Shown in pieces: positions 53,829 to 63,836 of a DNA stretch of 64,000 nt. The notes beneath the pieces were generated by a model. That model ran no database searches and had not been told where the DNA came from. It was given only the letters and a program-made list of their open reading frames with translations. The translations under genes were made by a program, and so were the position numbers. The stretch comes from Erythrobacter sp. HI0063 (GTDB taxonomy: Bacteria > Pseudomonadota > Alphaproteobacteria > Sphingomonadales > Sphingomonadaceae): positions 31,808 through 95,807 of the forward strand of contig NZ_LWFF01000002.1 in the NCBI RefSeq assembly GCF_001635685.1, in the 5' to 3' direction. Position 1 is the first letter of the stretch, and every line of letters begins with the position of its first letter.

Positions 53829-55028
53829 ATGCCCAAAATGCGGATGCGCGATGCATCCATTTCCATTGCAATCGCGTTGTGCGCCATGCCCGTTGCGGCG
53901 CGTGCGCAGGACGTTGTCGACGAAGATGCGGCGATCAAGCGTGCGCTCGCTCGCGAAGGAATTTCCGCTCGCGATGATGCGGCGCGGGCGGCTTCTGCGG
54001 CTGAGATTGACGTTATCGGCCCGCGCGACAATCCGAGTGTCGAGCTGTCGCGCGAGGGCGCTGGCGGCGAGAGCGAATACCAGCTCGGGATCGTCCAGCC
54101 CATCGATCTGAACGGGCGCCGCGGATCGCTCCGGGACGCTGCACGCGCTGATGGTCTCGCGACGGAAGCCGAGATTGCACGACGTCGTCAGGTGCTCGTG
54201 GCCGAAGTGCGCCAAGCCTATGTGCAATGCGCCGCCGCGAGCGCGCAGTTCGACGTCTGGCAGCGCTACAGCGATGAACTGGCCGAGGCAGAACGGGTCT
54301 CGACCGCGCGCGCCGAGGCAGGCGATACCGCCGTCTACGATGTGCGCCGGGTGCGGGTCGAACGGCGGGCTGCCGAGGCGCAGCTTGCGCGGGCACGGGG
54401 CGATATTGCCGCCGATTGCGCTGCGCTGGCATCGCTCACTGGAATTGCCGATCCACAGGTCGAACTCGAGGCCATAACGCGCCTTACAAGCGCTGCGCAG
54501 CCGGGTGAGCGCGCCGACCTTCTTGCTGACGAGCGCCGGATCGAGGCGGCGCAATACCGTGTTCGCGCTGCCAACCAGGCACGACTGCCACAGCTTGCCG
54601 TCGGCGTTGGCGTGCTGCGCCGGGACGATGGGATCGACACCGCCTACGGCCCCGTCGTTTCGGCCGGTGTCACCGTCCCCTTGTGGAACTCGGGCTCCGC
54701 TGCCGTGCGGCGTGAAGAGGCCCGTGCCGCCGCGCTGGAATCCGAGCTTCTCATCGCCCGCCGCCGGGTCGAGGCAGAGCAGAATGCCGCTGCCGCACGG
54801 CTCTCTGCCGCCCGCGAAGCAGCCGTCACCGCCGCTGGCGCGCGCGAGGATGCCGGACGCCTCGGAACCATTGCCGAAACCGCCTACCAGGCGGGAGAGA
54901 TCGGCGTCGTGGAACTCCTCGACGCCTATGAAGCCGCGCGCGAGGCCGACCTCTCGGTAATCGCGCTCGCAACCGATGCGGCCCTCGCGGCCGTCGAATA
55001 CGACCTAGCCATTGGAAGGACTTACTGA
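53829..55028 (+). CDS. Outer-membrane channel of RND metal efflux (CzcC/TolC family)
   Basis: 399-aa OEP-family outer-membrane factor. A signal peptide (SISIAIALCAMPVAARAQD) is followed by two OEP repeats of long helices, with typical YQLGIVQPIDLNGRRGSLRD and DTAVYDVRRVRVERR. It forms the outer duct of the RND efflux complex. The stop overlaps the next ATG by one base. Gene symbol not assigned because Czc, Cus and Cnr variants cannot be separated by eye. Confidence 0.9.
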   Translation: MPKMRMRDASISIAIALCAMPVAARAQDVVDEDAAIKRALAREGISARDDAARAASAAEIDVIGPRDNPSVELSREGAGGESEYQLGIVQPIDLNGRRGSLRDAARADGLATEAEIARRRQVLVAEVRQAYVQCAAASAQFDVWQRYSDELAEAERVSTARAEAGDTAVYDVRRVRVERRAAEAQLARARGDIAADCAALASLTGIADPQVELEAITRLTSAAQPGERADLLADERRIEAAQYRVRAANQARLPQLAVGVGVLRRDDGIDTAYGPVVSAGVTVPLWNSGSAAVRREEARAAALESELLIARRRVEAEQNAAAARLSAAREAAVTAAGAREDAGRLGTIAETAYQAGEIGVVELLDAYEAAREADLSVIALATDAALAAVEYDLAIGRTY

Positions 55029-55219
55029 TGAAGAAAACGATGATGCTTGCCGCCATTCCGGCGATGTTTGCCCTGGCCGCGTGCGGCGAGACAGCGAACG
55101 AGGACACCGCCGAAACCGAAACGGCGGTGATCGATGACGACAACGATGCGCCGGAACCGGTGGCCGAACCCGTCGCCGAGGAAGAGCCGCACGACGAATC
55201 CGTGCCGCACGACCATTGA
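55028..55219 (+). CDS. Small acidic lipoprotein in efflux operon
   Basis: 63-aa lipoprotein. Signal MKKTMMLAAIPAMFALAAC gives a lipobox. The mature 45 residues are strongly acidic and end in HDESVPHDH, which could bind metal. It is coupled to the channel gene and 27 bases before the adaptor gene. No family recognised. Confidence 0.75.
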   Translation: MKKTMMLAAIPAMFALAACGETANEDTAETETAVIDDDNDAPEPVAEPVAEEEPHDESVPHDH

Positions 55220-55246
55220 TAATCTGACCTTTCGAGTATCCTGACA

Positions 55247-56776
55247 ATGACCCGATCCCGCCTGCTCGCAGCTTGCCTTGCTGCCCTCCTGCCCCTGTCG
55301 CTGGCCGCTTGCGGCAGCGGTGCCGACGCGCCCGCCGAAGAGGCGCATGGGCACGGAGGCGGCGGGATCGTGGTCACCGATTTCACAGAGACGACCGAGC
55401 TGTTCGTCGAATACAGGCCGCTGGTCATGGGCAAGAACCGCCGGTTCGACGCGCACCTGACCTGGCTCGACAGCTATGACCCGGTCACAGACGGCACCCT
55501 GACCGCCGAACTGACCTGGCCCGATGGTTCGACCGACACGGCGGAAGCCGGGCCGAGCGATGTCGAAGGGATATTCCGCCCGCTGCTGACCGCTTCCAAG
55601 AGCGGCACGGCACGGCTGCGACTTGTGCTCGACAACCCGCGCGGTGTGTCCTCGCACGATCTTGGCGAAGTGACTATCTACGCCATCAGCGAAGAAGGGG
55701 CAGAAGCGGCCCCACCCGAAACCGAGATCGAAGGTGCGATCGCCTTCACCAAGGAAGTGCAGTGGCGCATTCCCTTCATGACCGCGCCCGCCACGATGGA
55801 AGAGCTTGCCGAAACCGTGCCGGTAACGGTCGACGTTCAGATGCAGCCGCAGGCCGAGGCCATCGTTTCGGCGCCGGTCGACGGCATCGTGCGCGCGCCG
55901 CGGGTCTATTCCTCGGGCAGCAATGTTCGCCGAGGGCAGACGCTGGCGAGCATTTCCTCGACGCTCGGCGGCGGCGAGGATGTCGCCACGCTCGAGCTGG
56001 CAATCAACGAGGCGTCCATCGCCCGCGACGCAGCGGCACGCGAAGTTGAACGGATGAACAGCCTGGTCGAAGCCGAAGCGGTTCCGGCACGGCGTCTGGA
56101 CGAGGCACGGACCGACCTGCGGCTTGCCGAAGCGCAGCTGCGTTCGGCGCGGCAACGGCGCAATGCCGTGGCCGGTGGCGGAGCCGGTGTGCCCGTCGTC
56201 GCGCCGATTTCCGGCGAGATCCTCGAAAGCTCGCTGGTGCAGGGCAAGGGTGTGCAAGGCGGCGAACAGCTCATGCGTATCGGCAATCCCGCTGCGCTGT
56301 GGCTGGTCGCTCGCGTTCCCGAGAGCCTCGCCGCGCAGGTTGGCAGTCCGCAGGGCATCGACCTGAACCTGGCGGGCGAAACCATTTCCCTAGGCCGCGG
56401 CGACGTCTCGCTGGTGCAACGTGGTGCGGCTATCGATCCCGCCACCCGCACCCTGCCAGTCATCTTCGCCTGGAACAGCCGCGCGGTTCGCCCCGGCCAG
56501 CGGTTGCAGGGTAGCTTGCGCACCGGAACCGCGACCGAGCGGCTGACAATTCCGGCAGGCGCAATCCTGAACGAAGGCGGGCAGGACGTCGTCTACGTGA
56601 TGCTGGGCGGTGAGACATTCCAGCGCCGCGCGGTGACAGTGCTGTCCCGCAGCGGTGATCGCGTGGCGGTGGAGGGCCAGATCGAGGCCGGCGAACGCGT
56701 GGTATCGCAGGGTGCCTCGGCTGTGCGTGCAGCGGCGGCAACGCCCGGCGCGTTCGGCCACGGCCATGCGCACTGA
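55247..56776 (+). CDS. RND efflux periplasmic adaptor (CzcB/CusB family)
   Basis: 509-aa lipoprotein adaptor: lipobox SLAAC, then HGHGGGG and an extra N-terminal β-rich domain. The HlyD/CusB-type biotinyl-lipoyl hairpin and barrel follow (AEAIVSAPVDGIVRAPRVYS, PISGEILESSLVQGKGVQGG). It links the inner pump to the outer channel. Ends in His-rich FGHGHAH, likely a metal ligand patch. 11 bases before the pump gene. Confidence 0.9.
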   Translation: MTRSRLLAACLAALLPLSLAACGSGADAPAEEAHGHGGGGIVVTDFTETTELFVEYRPLVMGKNRRFDAHLTWLDSYDPVTDGTLTAELTWPDGSTDTAEAGPSDVEGIFRPLLTASKSGTARLRLVLDNPRGVSSHDLGEVTIYAISEEGAEAAPPETEIEGAIAFTKEVQWRIPFMTAPATMEELAETVPVTVDVQMQPQAEAIVSAPVDGIVRAPRVYSSGSNVRRGQTLASISSTLGGGEDVATLELAINEASIARDAAAREVERMNSLVEAEAVPARRLDEARTDLRLAEAQLRSARQRRNAVAGGGAGVPVVAPISGEILESSLVQGKGVQGGEQLMRIGNPAALWLVARVPESLAAQVGSPQGIDLNLAGETISLGRGDVSLVQRGAAIDPATRTLPVIFAWNSRAVRPGQRLQGSLRTGTATERLTIPAGAILNEGGQDVVYVMLGGETFQRRAVTVLSRSGDRVAVEGQIEAGERVVSQGASAVRAAAATPGAFGHGHAH

Positions 56777-56787
56777 GGGGCCGGACA

Positions 56788-59700
56788 ATGCTTGAACGCC
56801 CCGGAATGCTTGAAACTCTGGTCCGCTGGAGCCTCGAAAACCGCATCGCGGTCTATGCCATCGCGCTGCTATTGACGGCGTTCGGGGGATGGACCGCCAT
56901 GCGCACGCCGGTAGACGTGCTGCCCGACCTTACCGCGCCGACTGTCACCGTAGTGGTCGATGCTGGCGGATATACGCCGACCGAGGTCGAGCAGCGCATC
57001 ACCATCCCGCTGGAAACCGCCTTGAACGGCGCGCCGGGCTTGCGACGTATCCGCTCGAACAGCGCGACCGGTCTTGCGGTCGTGACGATGGAATACGACT
57101 GGTCGACCGAGCCCGAGCAGGCGCGCCGCGTGACGGCAGAACGGCTCCAGACCGCCACCGACGAACTCCCCGATGATGTGCCGCCGCCGCACATGACGCC
57201 CGCCAGCTCGGTAATGGGCGAGATCATGTTCGTCGCCATGCGGTCCGACACGGCGAGCCCGATGGAGCTGAAATCCACCGCCGACTGGATCGTGCGACGG
57301 CGCGTGATGTCGGTGCCCGGCATTGCCGAGGTGATGACTATCGGCGGGGACGAGCGGCAGGTGCAGCTGCTGGTCGATCCGGCACGGCTGTCGGCGCGCG
57401 GCATTGGCCTCAATCAGGTGGTCGAGGCGATGAGCAGCGCCAGCGCCAACCAGAGCGCGGGCGTCGTCGTCGAGAACGGCCAGGAACTGCTGATCGAGGG
57501 CGTGGGTCGTGCCGCCAGTGCGGAAGAGTTTGGCAACGTCGTGGTCGGCGAAGCGGGCGGTCTGCCGGTGCTCGCACGCGAAGTGGGTGAGATCCGCATC
57601 GGCGAAGGTCTGAAACGCGGCACCGGGGCATTTAATGGCGAACCTGCCGTGATCCTCGCGATCCAGAAGCAACCCGGCGCCAACACGCTTGAACTCACCG
57701 ACCGGCTCGACACCGTATTCGCCGAGATCCAGCGCACCCTTCCTGAAGGCATGGTGCTGGAGACGCAGGTATTCCGCCAGGCCGATTTCATCCAGCGCTC
57801 GGTCGACAACGTCACCACCGCGCTGATCGAGGGACTGGTCCTCGTCGCGATCATTGTCTTCATCTTCCTCGTCAGTTGGCGCGCAACTGCCGTGGCGCTG
57901 GCGGCGATCCCCGTTTCGGTGGTGAGCGCGATTATCGTCATCAATTCAGGTGGCGGCACGATCAACACGATGACGCTGGGCGGGCTCGCCATCGCGCTTG
58001 GCATGCTGGTCGATGATGCGATCATCGTGGTCGAGAACGTCGTCCGGAGATTGCGACTGGAGCGCGAGAAGCCTGAGGGAGAACGGGAGAGTGACATCAA
58101 GGTCGTCGCCGCTGCCACCAGCGAGGTGCAGGGTGCGATCATCTTTGCGACGCTGATCATCCTGCTCGTCTTCCTGCCGATCTTCGGTCTGACGGGCATT
58201 GAGGGGCGCCTGCTGCAGCCGCTCGCGCTGGCCTATGGCGTATCGCTGCTGGCCAGCCTCGCCGTGGCGCTCACGTTGACCCCGGCGCTCAGCTACGATC
58301 TGCTCAGCCGGAAGCCCGAGGACGTCGGCAACGAACCGAAATGGGTCATCCGCATGAAGGCATGGTATGACGGCGTCCTGTCGCGCTGGCTGGACCGCTG
58401 GAAAGTGCTCGCCCTCGCCTCGCTGGTGTTGGTCGTTGCGGCCGGCATCGGCATTGCGCTGGCGGGCAGGTCCTTCCTGCCCGAATTCAACGAAGGCTCG
58501 CTGACGGTCAACGTGACCACGCTTCCCGGCACCAGCCTGGAGGATAGCGACCGCGCGGCGAGCGAGGTCGAGGCCGCGCTGCTTTCGCAGCCTGAAGTGC
58601 TGACCACAGCGCGTCGCACTGGCCGCGCTCCGGGTGATCCGCACGCGCAGGAAGTTTTCGCTTCCGAAATCGAGGCGACCTTGGCCGAGGACGGTCGAGA
58701 CCGGGAAGAGCTTGTCTCTGCCCTTCGTGGCGCCGTAGGTGCCGTGCCCGGCGTTCAAGCGATCTTCGGTCAGCCTATCGGACATCGGATCGACCACATC
58801 CTGTCAGGCGCGCGCGCCAATATCGCGATCAAGGTCTTCGCACCCGATAGCGACACGTTGCAGACCATCACGACGCAGGTAGAAAGCGCCGTCTCGACCA
58901 TTCCCGGCGCGGTCGATGTGCAGAAGGACACGCAGAGCCGCGTGCCCTACCTCCGCGTGCGCCTGCGCCGTGCGGATCTCGCCAATTACGGCCTCGCGGT
59001 GGAGGATGTGACAGGCGCGATCCAGGCCGCAATCGCCGGGGCCGAAGTGGGCCAGCTGGTCGAGCGGCCCGTCATCACCGATGTCGTGGTGCGCTACGAC
59101 CCAGCGCAATACAACGATGCCGGGCAGATGGAGAACATGCTCCTTGCCGCTCCCGACGGCCAATTGCTGCCGCTTGCCGCCGTCGCGGACGTGGTGCGCG
59201 ACCAGGGGCCGAACGCTATCACGCGCGAAAGCGTCGAGCGAATGCAGCTGGTGATGGCGAACGTCTCCGGCCGCGACCTGGGGGCCGTCGTCGCCGATGT
59301 CGAAACCGCGCTCGAAGGCATCGACCTTCCGCAAGGATCGCACATCGAGCTTGGCGGGCAGTTCGAAAGCGCGGCCAGCGCAACGCGCACCCTCTTGGCG
59401 CTGGGCCTGATCGTGCTGGTGGGTATGTTCCTGCTGCTGCGCCAGGCGTTCCGCTCATCCAACGATGCGGCGCTGGTGATGATCAACCTGCCCCTCGCGC
59501 TGGTTGGCGGCGTGGTTGGCCTCTGGCTGACCGGCGGCGTCCTGTCGGTGGCGACGATCGTCGGCTTCATCACGCTGTTCGGCATCGCCACGCGCAACGG
59601 GGTGATGATGGTGACGCATATCAAGCACCTTCAGGCAGTCGAGGGGGTCAGCGATCTGGCAGAGGCCGTGCGGCGCGGGGCGGAGGAACGGCTCGTGCCG

Positions 59701-59958
59701 ATCCTGATGACCGCCATCTCCGCCGGGCTGGCGCTCGTCCCGCTCGCCATCGCGATGGGCGAGCCGGGCAGCGAGATACAGGCGCCCATGGCTATCGTGA
59801 TCCTGTGCGGGCTGACCAGTTCGACGGTGCTCAACATGCTCGTGCTGCCCGCCATCTACCTCAAGGTGACGCGGGATGGCTGGGGCGTTGGCCAATTGCG
59901 CGACCGTATGCGGCGTATGGATGACAGCACGGCTGCCGAGCCAGAACCGGCAAGGTGA
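56788..59958 (+). CDS. RND heavy-metal efflux pump (CzcA/CusA family)
   Basis: 1056-aa HME-RND inner-membrane transporter. Twelve helices and the two large periplasmic loops are apparent. Signatures: PVDVLPDLTAPTVTVVVDAG at the N-terminus, and GGLAIALGMLVDDAIIVVEN in TM4, which carries the proton-relay Asp residues. It pumps divalent metal ions (Zn/Co/Cd or Cu/Ag) using proton motive force. Alternative start at 56806. Part of the metal operon. Confidence 0.93.
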   Translation: MLERPGMLETLVRWSLENRIAVYAIALLLTAFGGWTAMRTPVDVLPDLTAPTVTVVVDAGGYTPTEVEQRITIPLETALNGAPGLRRIRSNSATGLAVVTMEYDWSTEPEQARRVTAERLQTATDELPDDVPPPHMTPASSVMGEIMFVAMRSDTASPMELKSTADWIVRRRVMSVPGIAEVMTIGGDERQVQLLVDPARLSARGIGLNQVVEAMSSASANQSAGVVVENGQELLIEGVGRAASAEEFGNVVVGEAGGLPVLAREVGEIRIGEGLKRGTGAFNGEPAVILAIQKQPGANTLELTDRLDTVFAEIQRTLPEGMVLETQVFRQADFIQRSVDNVTTALIEGLVLVAIIVFIFLVSWRATAVALAAIPVSVVSAIIVINSGGGTINTMTLGGLAIALGMLVDDAIIVVENVVRRLRLEREKPEGERESDIKVVAAATSEVQGAIIFATLIILLVFLPIFGLTGIEGRLLQPLALAYGVSLLASLAVALTLTPALSYDLLSRKPEDVGNEPKWVIRMKAWYDGVLSRWLDRWKVLALASLVLVVAAGIGIALAGRSFLPEFNEGSLTVNVTTLPGTSLEDSDRAASEVEAALLSQPEVLTTARRTGRAPGDPHAQEVFASEIEATLAEDGRDREELVSALRGAVGAVPGVQAIFGQPIGHRIDHILSGARANIAIKVFAPDSDTLQTITTQVESAVSTIPGAVDVQKDTQSRVPYLRVRLRRADLANYGLAVEDVTGAIQAAIAGAEVGQLVERPVITDVVVRYDPAQYNDAGQMENMLLAAPDGQLLPLAAVADVVRDQGPNAITRESVERMQLVMANVSGRDLGAVVADVETALEGIDLPQGSHIELGGQFESAASATRTLLALGLIVLVGMFLLLRQAFRSSNDAALVMINLPLALVGGVVGLWLTGGVLSVATIVGFITLFGIATRNGVMMVTHIKHLQAVEGVSDLAEAVRRGAEERLVPILMTAISAGLALVPLAIAMGEPGSEIQAPMAIVILCGLTSSTVLNMLVLPAIYLKVTRDGWGVGQLRDRMRRMDDSTAAEPEPAR

Positions 59959-59972
59959 TAGGAGAAAGCGCG

Positions 59973-60323
59973 ATGGGATATTTCCTGCTCAAGGCGGCAT
60001 TGTCCGGCATCATCATCGCCATCGTCAGCGAGGTCGCCCGGCGCGCTCCGGGCTTGGGCGCCCTGATCGCTTCGCTGCCGCTCATCTCGGTCTTGGGGAT
60101 GATCTGGTTGTGGCGCGATACTGAAGATACCGCGCGCATGGCCGAGCACGCCTTCGCTACCTTCTGGTTCGTCCTACCGAGCCTGCCGATGTTCCTCGCG
60201 ATCCCGGTGATGCTGGGCCGCGGCGTGACGTTCTGGCCAGCACTCGCGATCGGTTGCGCGATGACGGTGCTGCTCTACCTCGCAATGGTCTGGGCGCTGG
60301 GGCAATTTGGTGTGCGACTCTGA
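59973..60323 (+). CDS. DUF3147 family membrane protein
   Basis: 116-aa protein with four helices (FLLKAALSGIIIAIVSEVAR, LGALIASLPLISVLGMIWLW, FATFWFVLPSLPMFLAIPVM, AIGCAMTVLLYLAMVWALG) typical of DUF3147. It follows the pump gene by 14 bases, so it belongs to the metal operon. Function unknown. Converges on the chromate transporter gene. Confidence 0.8.
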   Translation: MGYFLLKAALSGIIIAIVSEVARRAPGLGALIASLPLISVLGMIWLWRDTEDTARMAEHAFATFWFVLPSLPMFLAIPVMLGRGVTFWPALAIGCAMTVLLYLAMVWALGQFGVRL

Positions 60324-60330
60324 TATCCGA

Positions 60331-61641
60331 TCACAGGGCCGAAAGGATCAGCCCGCCGACGGCGCTGATGACCAGCACCCGCACGACCGACCACTTTGCG
60401 AGAAAGACCAGAGCGCAGGCAAGCACTGTCAGCAGCGCTGCCCGCCAGTCGAGCGTTGCCCAATCCGGCACGTAGAGCCGCACGGGCCCAAGCCGCGCTT
60501 CTCCTACTGCGGAGAAAATCACGTGTAAGGCGAACCATGCGGCAAGGTTCGCGATAACGCCCACGACCGCCGCGGTTATAGCCGCCAACCCGCCCTTGAT
60601 GCGCACGGCATTGCCCAATCGGTCGATCCACGGGGCGAAGGCGAATATCCACAAGAAGCAAGGCGCAAAGGTCACCCAGGTCGTCAGCCCGGCTCCCAAC
60701 AGTCCTGCGACAAACGGCGTGAAAGGCTCCGGCGCGCGATAGGCGGCGAGATACCCAACGAACTGCGTCACCATGATCAGCGGCCCCGGCGTCGTCTCGG
60801 CAAGGCCTAGCCCATCTGCCATCTCGCCGGGCTGCAACCAGCCGAATCCCTGCACAGCCTCCTGCGCCATATAGGCTAGGACCGCATAGGCACCGCCGAA
60901 GGTGACTACGGCCAGCTGTGAGAAGAACGTCCCGATGTCCCACAGGACGTGGTCCGGCCCCAGCGTGGCCAAGACGAAAACCATCGGCGCTGCCCAGATA
61001 AGCGCCCAGATGGAGATAGATTGCACCGATGCCCGCCACGGTCGCGGTCCCAGAGCGATTGTGGAAGGTGGGGCCGAAACGCCTAGCCATTGCGGACTGA
61101 TGCGGGCGATTGCCAGGCCGAGGATGCCAGCGCCGAGGATGACCAAGGGAAAAGGCAGGTCGAACAGGAATAGCGCAGCAAAGGCCGCTATTGCGAGCGA
61201 CTGCTTGAACCGTGTGTTGAGAGCGCGCCCAGCAATCCGGATCAGGGCTTGCAGCACAATTGCCAGAACCGCCGCCTTAACCCCAAGAAAGAGCGCCTCG
61301 AACCAGTCGAGGTTGGCAGCGACCGCATAAAGCATGCTGAGGGCAAGTATGATGACGGCACCGGGTATGACAAACAGCAGCCCCGCCGCCAGCCCGCCCC
61401 GCCAACCTTGTAGGCGCCAGCCGACCCAGGTTGCGAGTTGCTGCGCCTCCGGCCCCGGCAGGAGGTGGCAGAAATTGAGCGCATGCAGGTAATCGTCTTC
61501 ACTCACCCACCCACGTTCTTCAACGAGTTCGCGGTGCATCAGAGCGATCTGCCCCGCTGGCCCGCCGAAGCTGAGCAATCCGATACGCCAGAAGGTGGAA
61601 AGCAGCTGCGAAAAAGTTGGCACTACGGACGGTCGAGACAT
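60331..61641 (-). CDS. chrA: ChrA-type chromate transporter
   Basis: 436-aa two-domain CHR family transporter. N-terminal FWRIGLLSFGGPAGQIALMH and FCHLLPGPEAQQLATWVGWR, and second-half LAVVTFGGAYAVLAYMAQEA and MVTQFVGYLAAYRAPEPFTP, give the duplicated P-G-P-E and F-G-G signatures. It exports chromate in exchange for protons. The start at 61641 is set by the family (MSRPSVVPTFSQL). Lies head to tail with the metal operon. Confidence 0.93.
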   Translation of the reverse strand: MSRPSVVPTFSQLLSTFWRIGLLSFGGPAGQIALMHRELVEERGWVSEDDYLHALNFCHLLPGPEAQQLATWVGWRLQGWRGGLAAGLLFVIPGAVIILALSMLYAVAANLDWFEALFLGVKAAVLAIVLQALIRIAGRALNTRFKQSLAIAAFAALFLFDLPFPLVILGAGILGLAIARISPQWLGVSAPPSTIALGPRPWRASVQSISIWALIWAAPMVFVLATLGPDHVLWDIGTFFSQLAVVTFGGAYAVLAYMAQEAVQGFGWLQPGEMADGLGLAETTPGPLIMVTQFVGYLAAYRAPEPFTPFVAGLLGAGLTTWVTFAPCFLWIFAFAPWIDRLGNAVRIKGGLAAITAAVVGVIANLAAWFALHVIFSAVGEARLGPVRLYVPDWATLDWRAALLTVLACALVFLAKWSVVRVLVISAVGGLILSAL

Positions 61642-62061
61642 GCTTACCTCACAACTGTTGGTCCGCATCAGGTGCGGAGCCATGAGGCAACACTTGGACC
61701 GGCAGGGTCTAAGCGGGAGGATGCTAGGTCCCGCAAATGCTTGCTTACATTAGAGGTGGGCTCTGGGGAAGCACTGCTGTGCGCGAGATGTTCCCTGCGC
61801 CATCCCGTATGAGCGGCGGAACAGCCGAGTTCGCCGTCCTAATGGGGACTGTCCGCATGCGGCCCAGTTCGAGTAATCCCCGACGCCAACCGCCTCGGCT
61901 AATTTTCAGCATTGATCCGCTTCGTGAACGGCGTAATCGTCGATCTCCTTCACCTCTCTCGGTGCCGATTAGATAACAACCTGGACTTGCCTCATTTGCG
62001 CCGCTTACTGCGAGGCAGCGCGACGTCCTACACCGAGGGCTTAGACGAAGGATCCGGACGA
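61642..62061. other. Intergenic region between chrA and DUF2971 gene
   Basis: About 420 bases. Only short frames without domain content are present, and they read as shadows. No tRNA or clear regulatory site seen. Confidence 0.4.
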
Positions 62062-62956
62062 ATGGCTGATAGCGAAGGGGACTATGTGGAGGAGGAGGTC
62101 GCGGGGCTCCCCCCCCCACTTCTATGAGCCGCGGGAAGGCGAGTTGCTCTACCACTACACGAACATTGCGGGTGCGCGCGGTATCCTCTCTGGTAACGCC
62201 CTCTGGTTGTCGGACTTTGCCTGCATGAACGATCCGGACGAATATACCTACGCCCGGGATTGCTTTCTCGAAGTCTACTGGGACCGTCCGGTCTTCGTCG
62301 ATATGGTGCCACGACTTTTGGCCACGTCCGCGCTGCTTGGGCTTGAGAACAACACCAAGATGTTTATCGGCTGCCTATCCCCGACTGATGACGACCCCGG
62401 CCAATGGGAGCGCTACGGGGACGGCGGAACTGGCTGCGCTATTGGAATCGACGCCCGCTTCCTCGTGGATTGGGCGGGGGTGAACGTCCGACGCGTCGTC
62501 TATGATCGTGCCGAACTGGACCGCTTCGTCGGAGCGGGACTGTTCATGCTTCAAGAGAAGCATGAACTGGAGCCCGACGATCGGGAAGCGCTTCTCGAGC
62601 TGGCGCAATTCTTCGTCAGCGACCTTTTTGCGTTTAAACGACCTCAGCATCGGTTCGAACGGGAGGTCAGGATCTCCCGGCTCCTTATCCGGAATGCGGG
62701 CGTGGCGAGCGGACTTAGTGATCACGGCGGCAACTGTCCTGAAGGGCACGTAGATGCCCTACCAGTGGGCGTCAGGGAAGGCCTCCGCGGCCCGACGCCC
62801 TACGTGGCGCTACCGCTGTCGCGAGGCGATCGAAAGGGTATTCGCTCTTTGACACTCGGGCCGTCTTTCCCCGGCAACCATCCAGCAGACTACGATGAAT
62901 TAGTCGCTTCCTGCCCGCCAAGCATCGAAATTCGGCGCGCTGAACCCCGTTCATAG
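62062..62956 (+). CDS. DUF2971 protein with a poly-C frameshift near its start
   Basis: Two candidate starts. From ATG 62084 the frame is open for 290 aa (MWRRRSRGSPPHFYEPRE...). A better start is ATG 62062, with a purine-rich ribosome site. It encodes MADSEGDYVEEEVAGLP, then a run of nine C's (62109-62117) shifts the frame and stops. With eight C's the N-terminus would join HFYEPREGELLYHYTN in frame. The body matches DUF2971 (HYTNIAGARGILSGNALWLS, CMNDPDEYTYARDCF), whose members are sometimes abortive-infection-like. Either a sequencing error or slippage-based phase variation. Confidence 0.75.
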
Positions 62957-63476
62957 CGGACCGACAGCTACGTGCCTCTGTGCTCCGAAAGAAGACAGTG
63001 CGCTTGCAGCCTACTTCAAGACGGTCTGTGGTGCGCCGTAGCCGACACGCGCGTTCTCCGGTCAGAGCGTTAGTCGAGCTGCCCAGAAAACTTGACAACG
63101 CGGGGTAGATGCCTCGCCAATCTATTCGCGGGGTCCGTCCATCCCGAAACTTCCGAGCCTCTATGACATCAGCGGCCCAGATGGGTCCTTTGGAGGGGGG
63201 GCTGACTGACAGGTCCTCCTTGAGCTTCGATGAGCCGGCGCGGCATCTGCCACGGCAACGCGATAGGAGAAACCTTTCTCTCGTCGCTTAAGCGAAAGCG
63301 CATTCGATGCCGAACCCAACAATCCCATGAGGAAGCCTGACGGGACGCGTTCGATGGCATTGCGATGCTCTAAACCGCGGCGCGCAAGCAAGTCAGACGG
63401 GATGCTGGCACCCGCATAATTCGAACGGCAACAGATCTCGAAAGCAAAAATTATCTAGAAAACTAGGGGCTATTCG
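62957..63476. other. Intergenic region
   Basis: About 520 bases of lower-GC sequence. Frames at 63109-63291 (plus) and 63161-63391 (minus) show no recognisable domains. Nothing else was seen. Confidence 0.4.
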
Positions 63477-63836
63477 GTGCTAGATAATTCGATGGCACCT
63501 ACGGACCCAACGAATACACCCGACCGGCCTAACGCGTATGAGATGCGAAAAAAGGCTGTAGACTTCGCAGCAGCCCAACTCGTTTTCGACCGAAATTTTG
63601 CACTTGATGCGTTCTCATCCGGTTACTCCGCTGGCCGAGGAAAGGCTCTGCCTAAGAACCTCCCCGCGGCAATCGTTGATCGGATTGATAGAGATGGCCA
63701 TGCTAGGTTTCGTGGACAAAGCTTGACTGTGGACTCGGACCTTGATTCAAGGCTGGCTTTTGGAGGCAGCCTTGGGCGAGCGGATTGGCGTTACGGACGA
63801 AGAGTGGGAAGTGATCGGGCCGCTGCTGCCACCTGA
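63477..63836 (+). pseudogene. Gene fragment apparently truncated by an IS element
   Basis: Open frame starting MLDNSMAPTDPTNTP. Residues about 20-70 (EMRKKAVDFAAAQLVFDRNF, then DAFSSGYSAGRGKALPKNLP) look like a real folded domain. Beyond about residue 75 the frame runs into sequence belonging to the IS element and ends at 63836 within the transposase. The true C-terminus is lost. Family unknown. Confidence 0.45.

Noticed and set aside
61737..61976. 79-codon plus-strand frame after chrA
   Set aside because: Short, no domain or start context, overlapped by equally plausible shadows on the other strand.
63161..63391. 76-codon minus-strand frame
   Set aside because: Basic, Ser/Arg-rich, no match to any transposase or other family that I can recognise.
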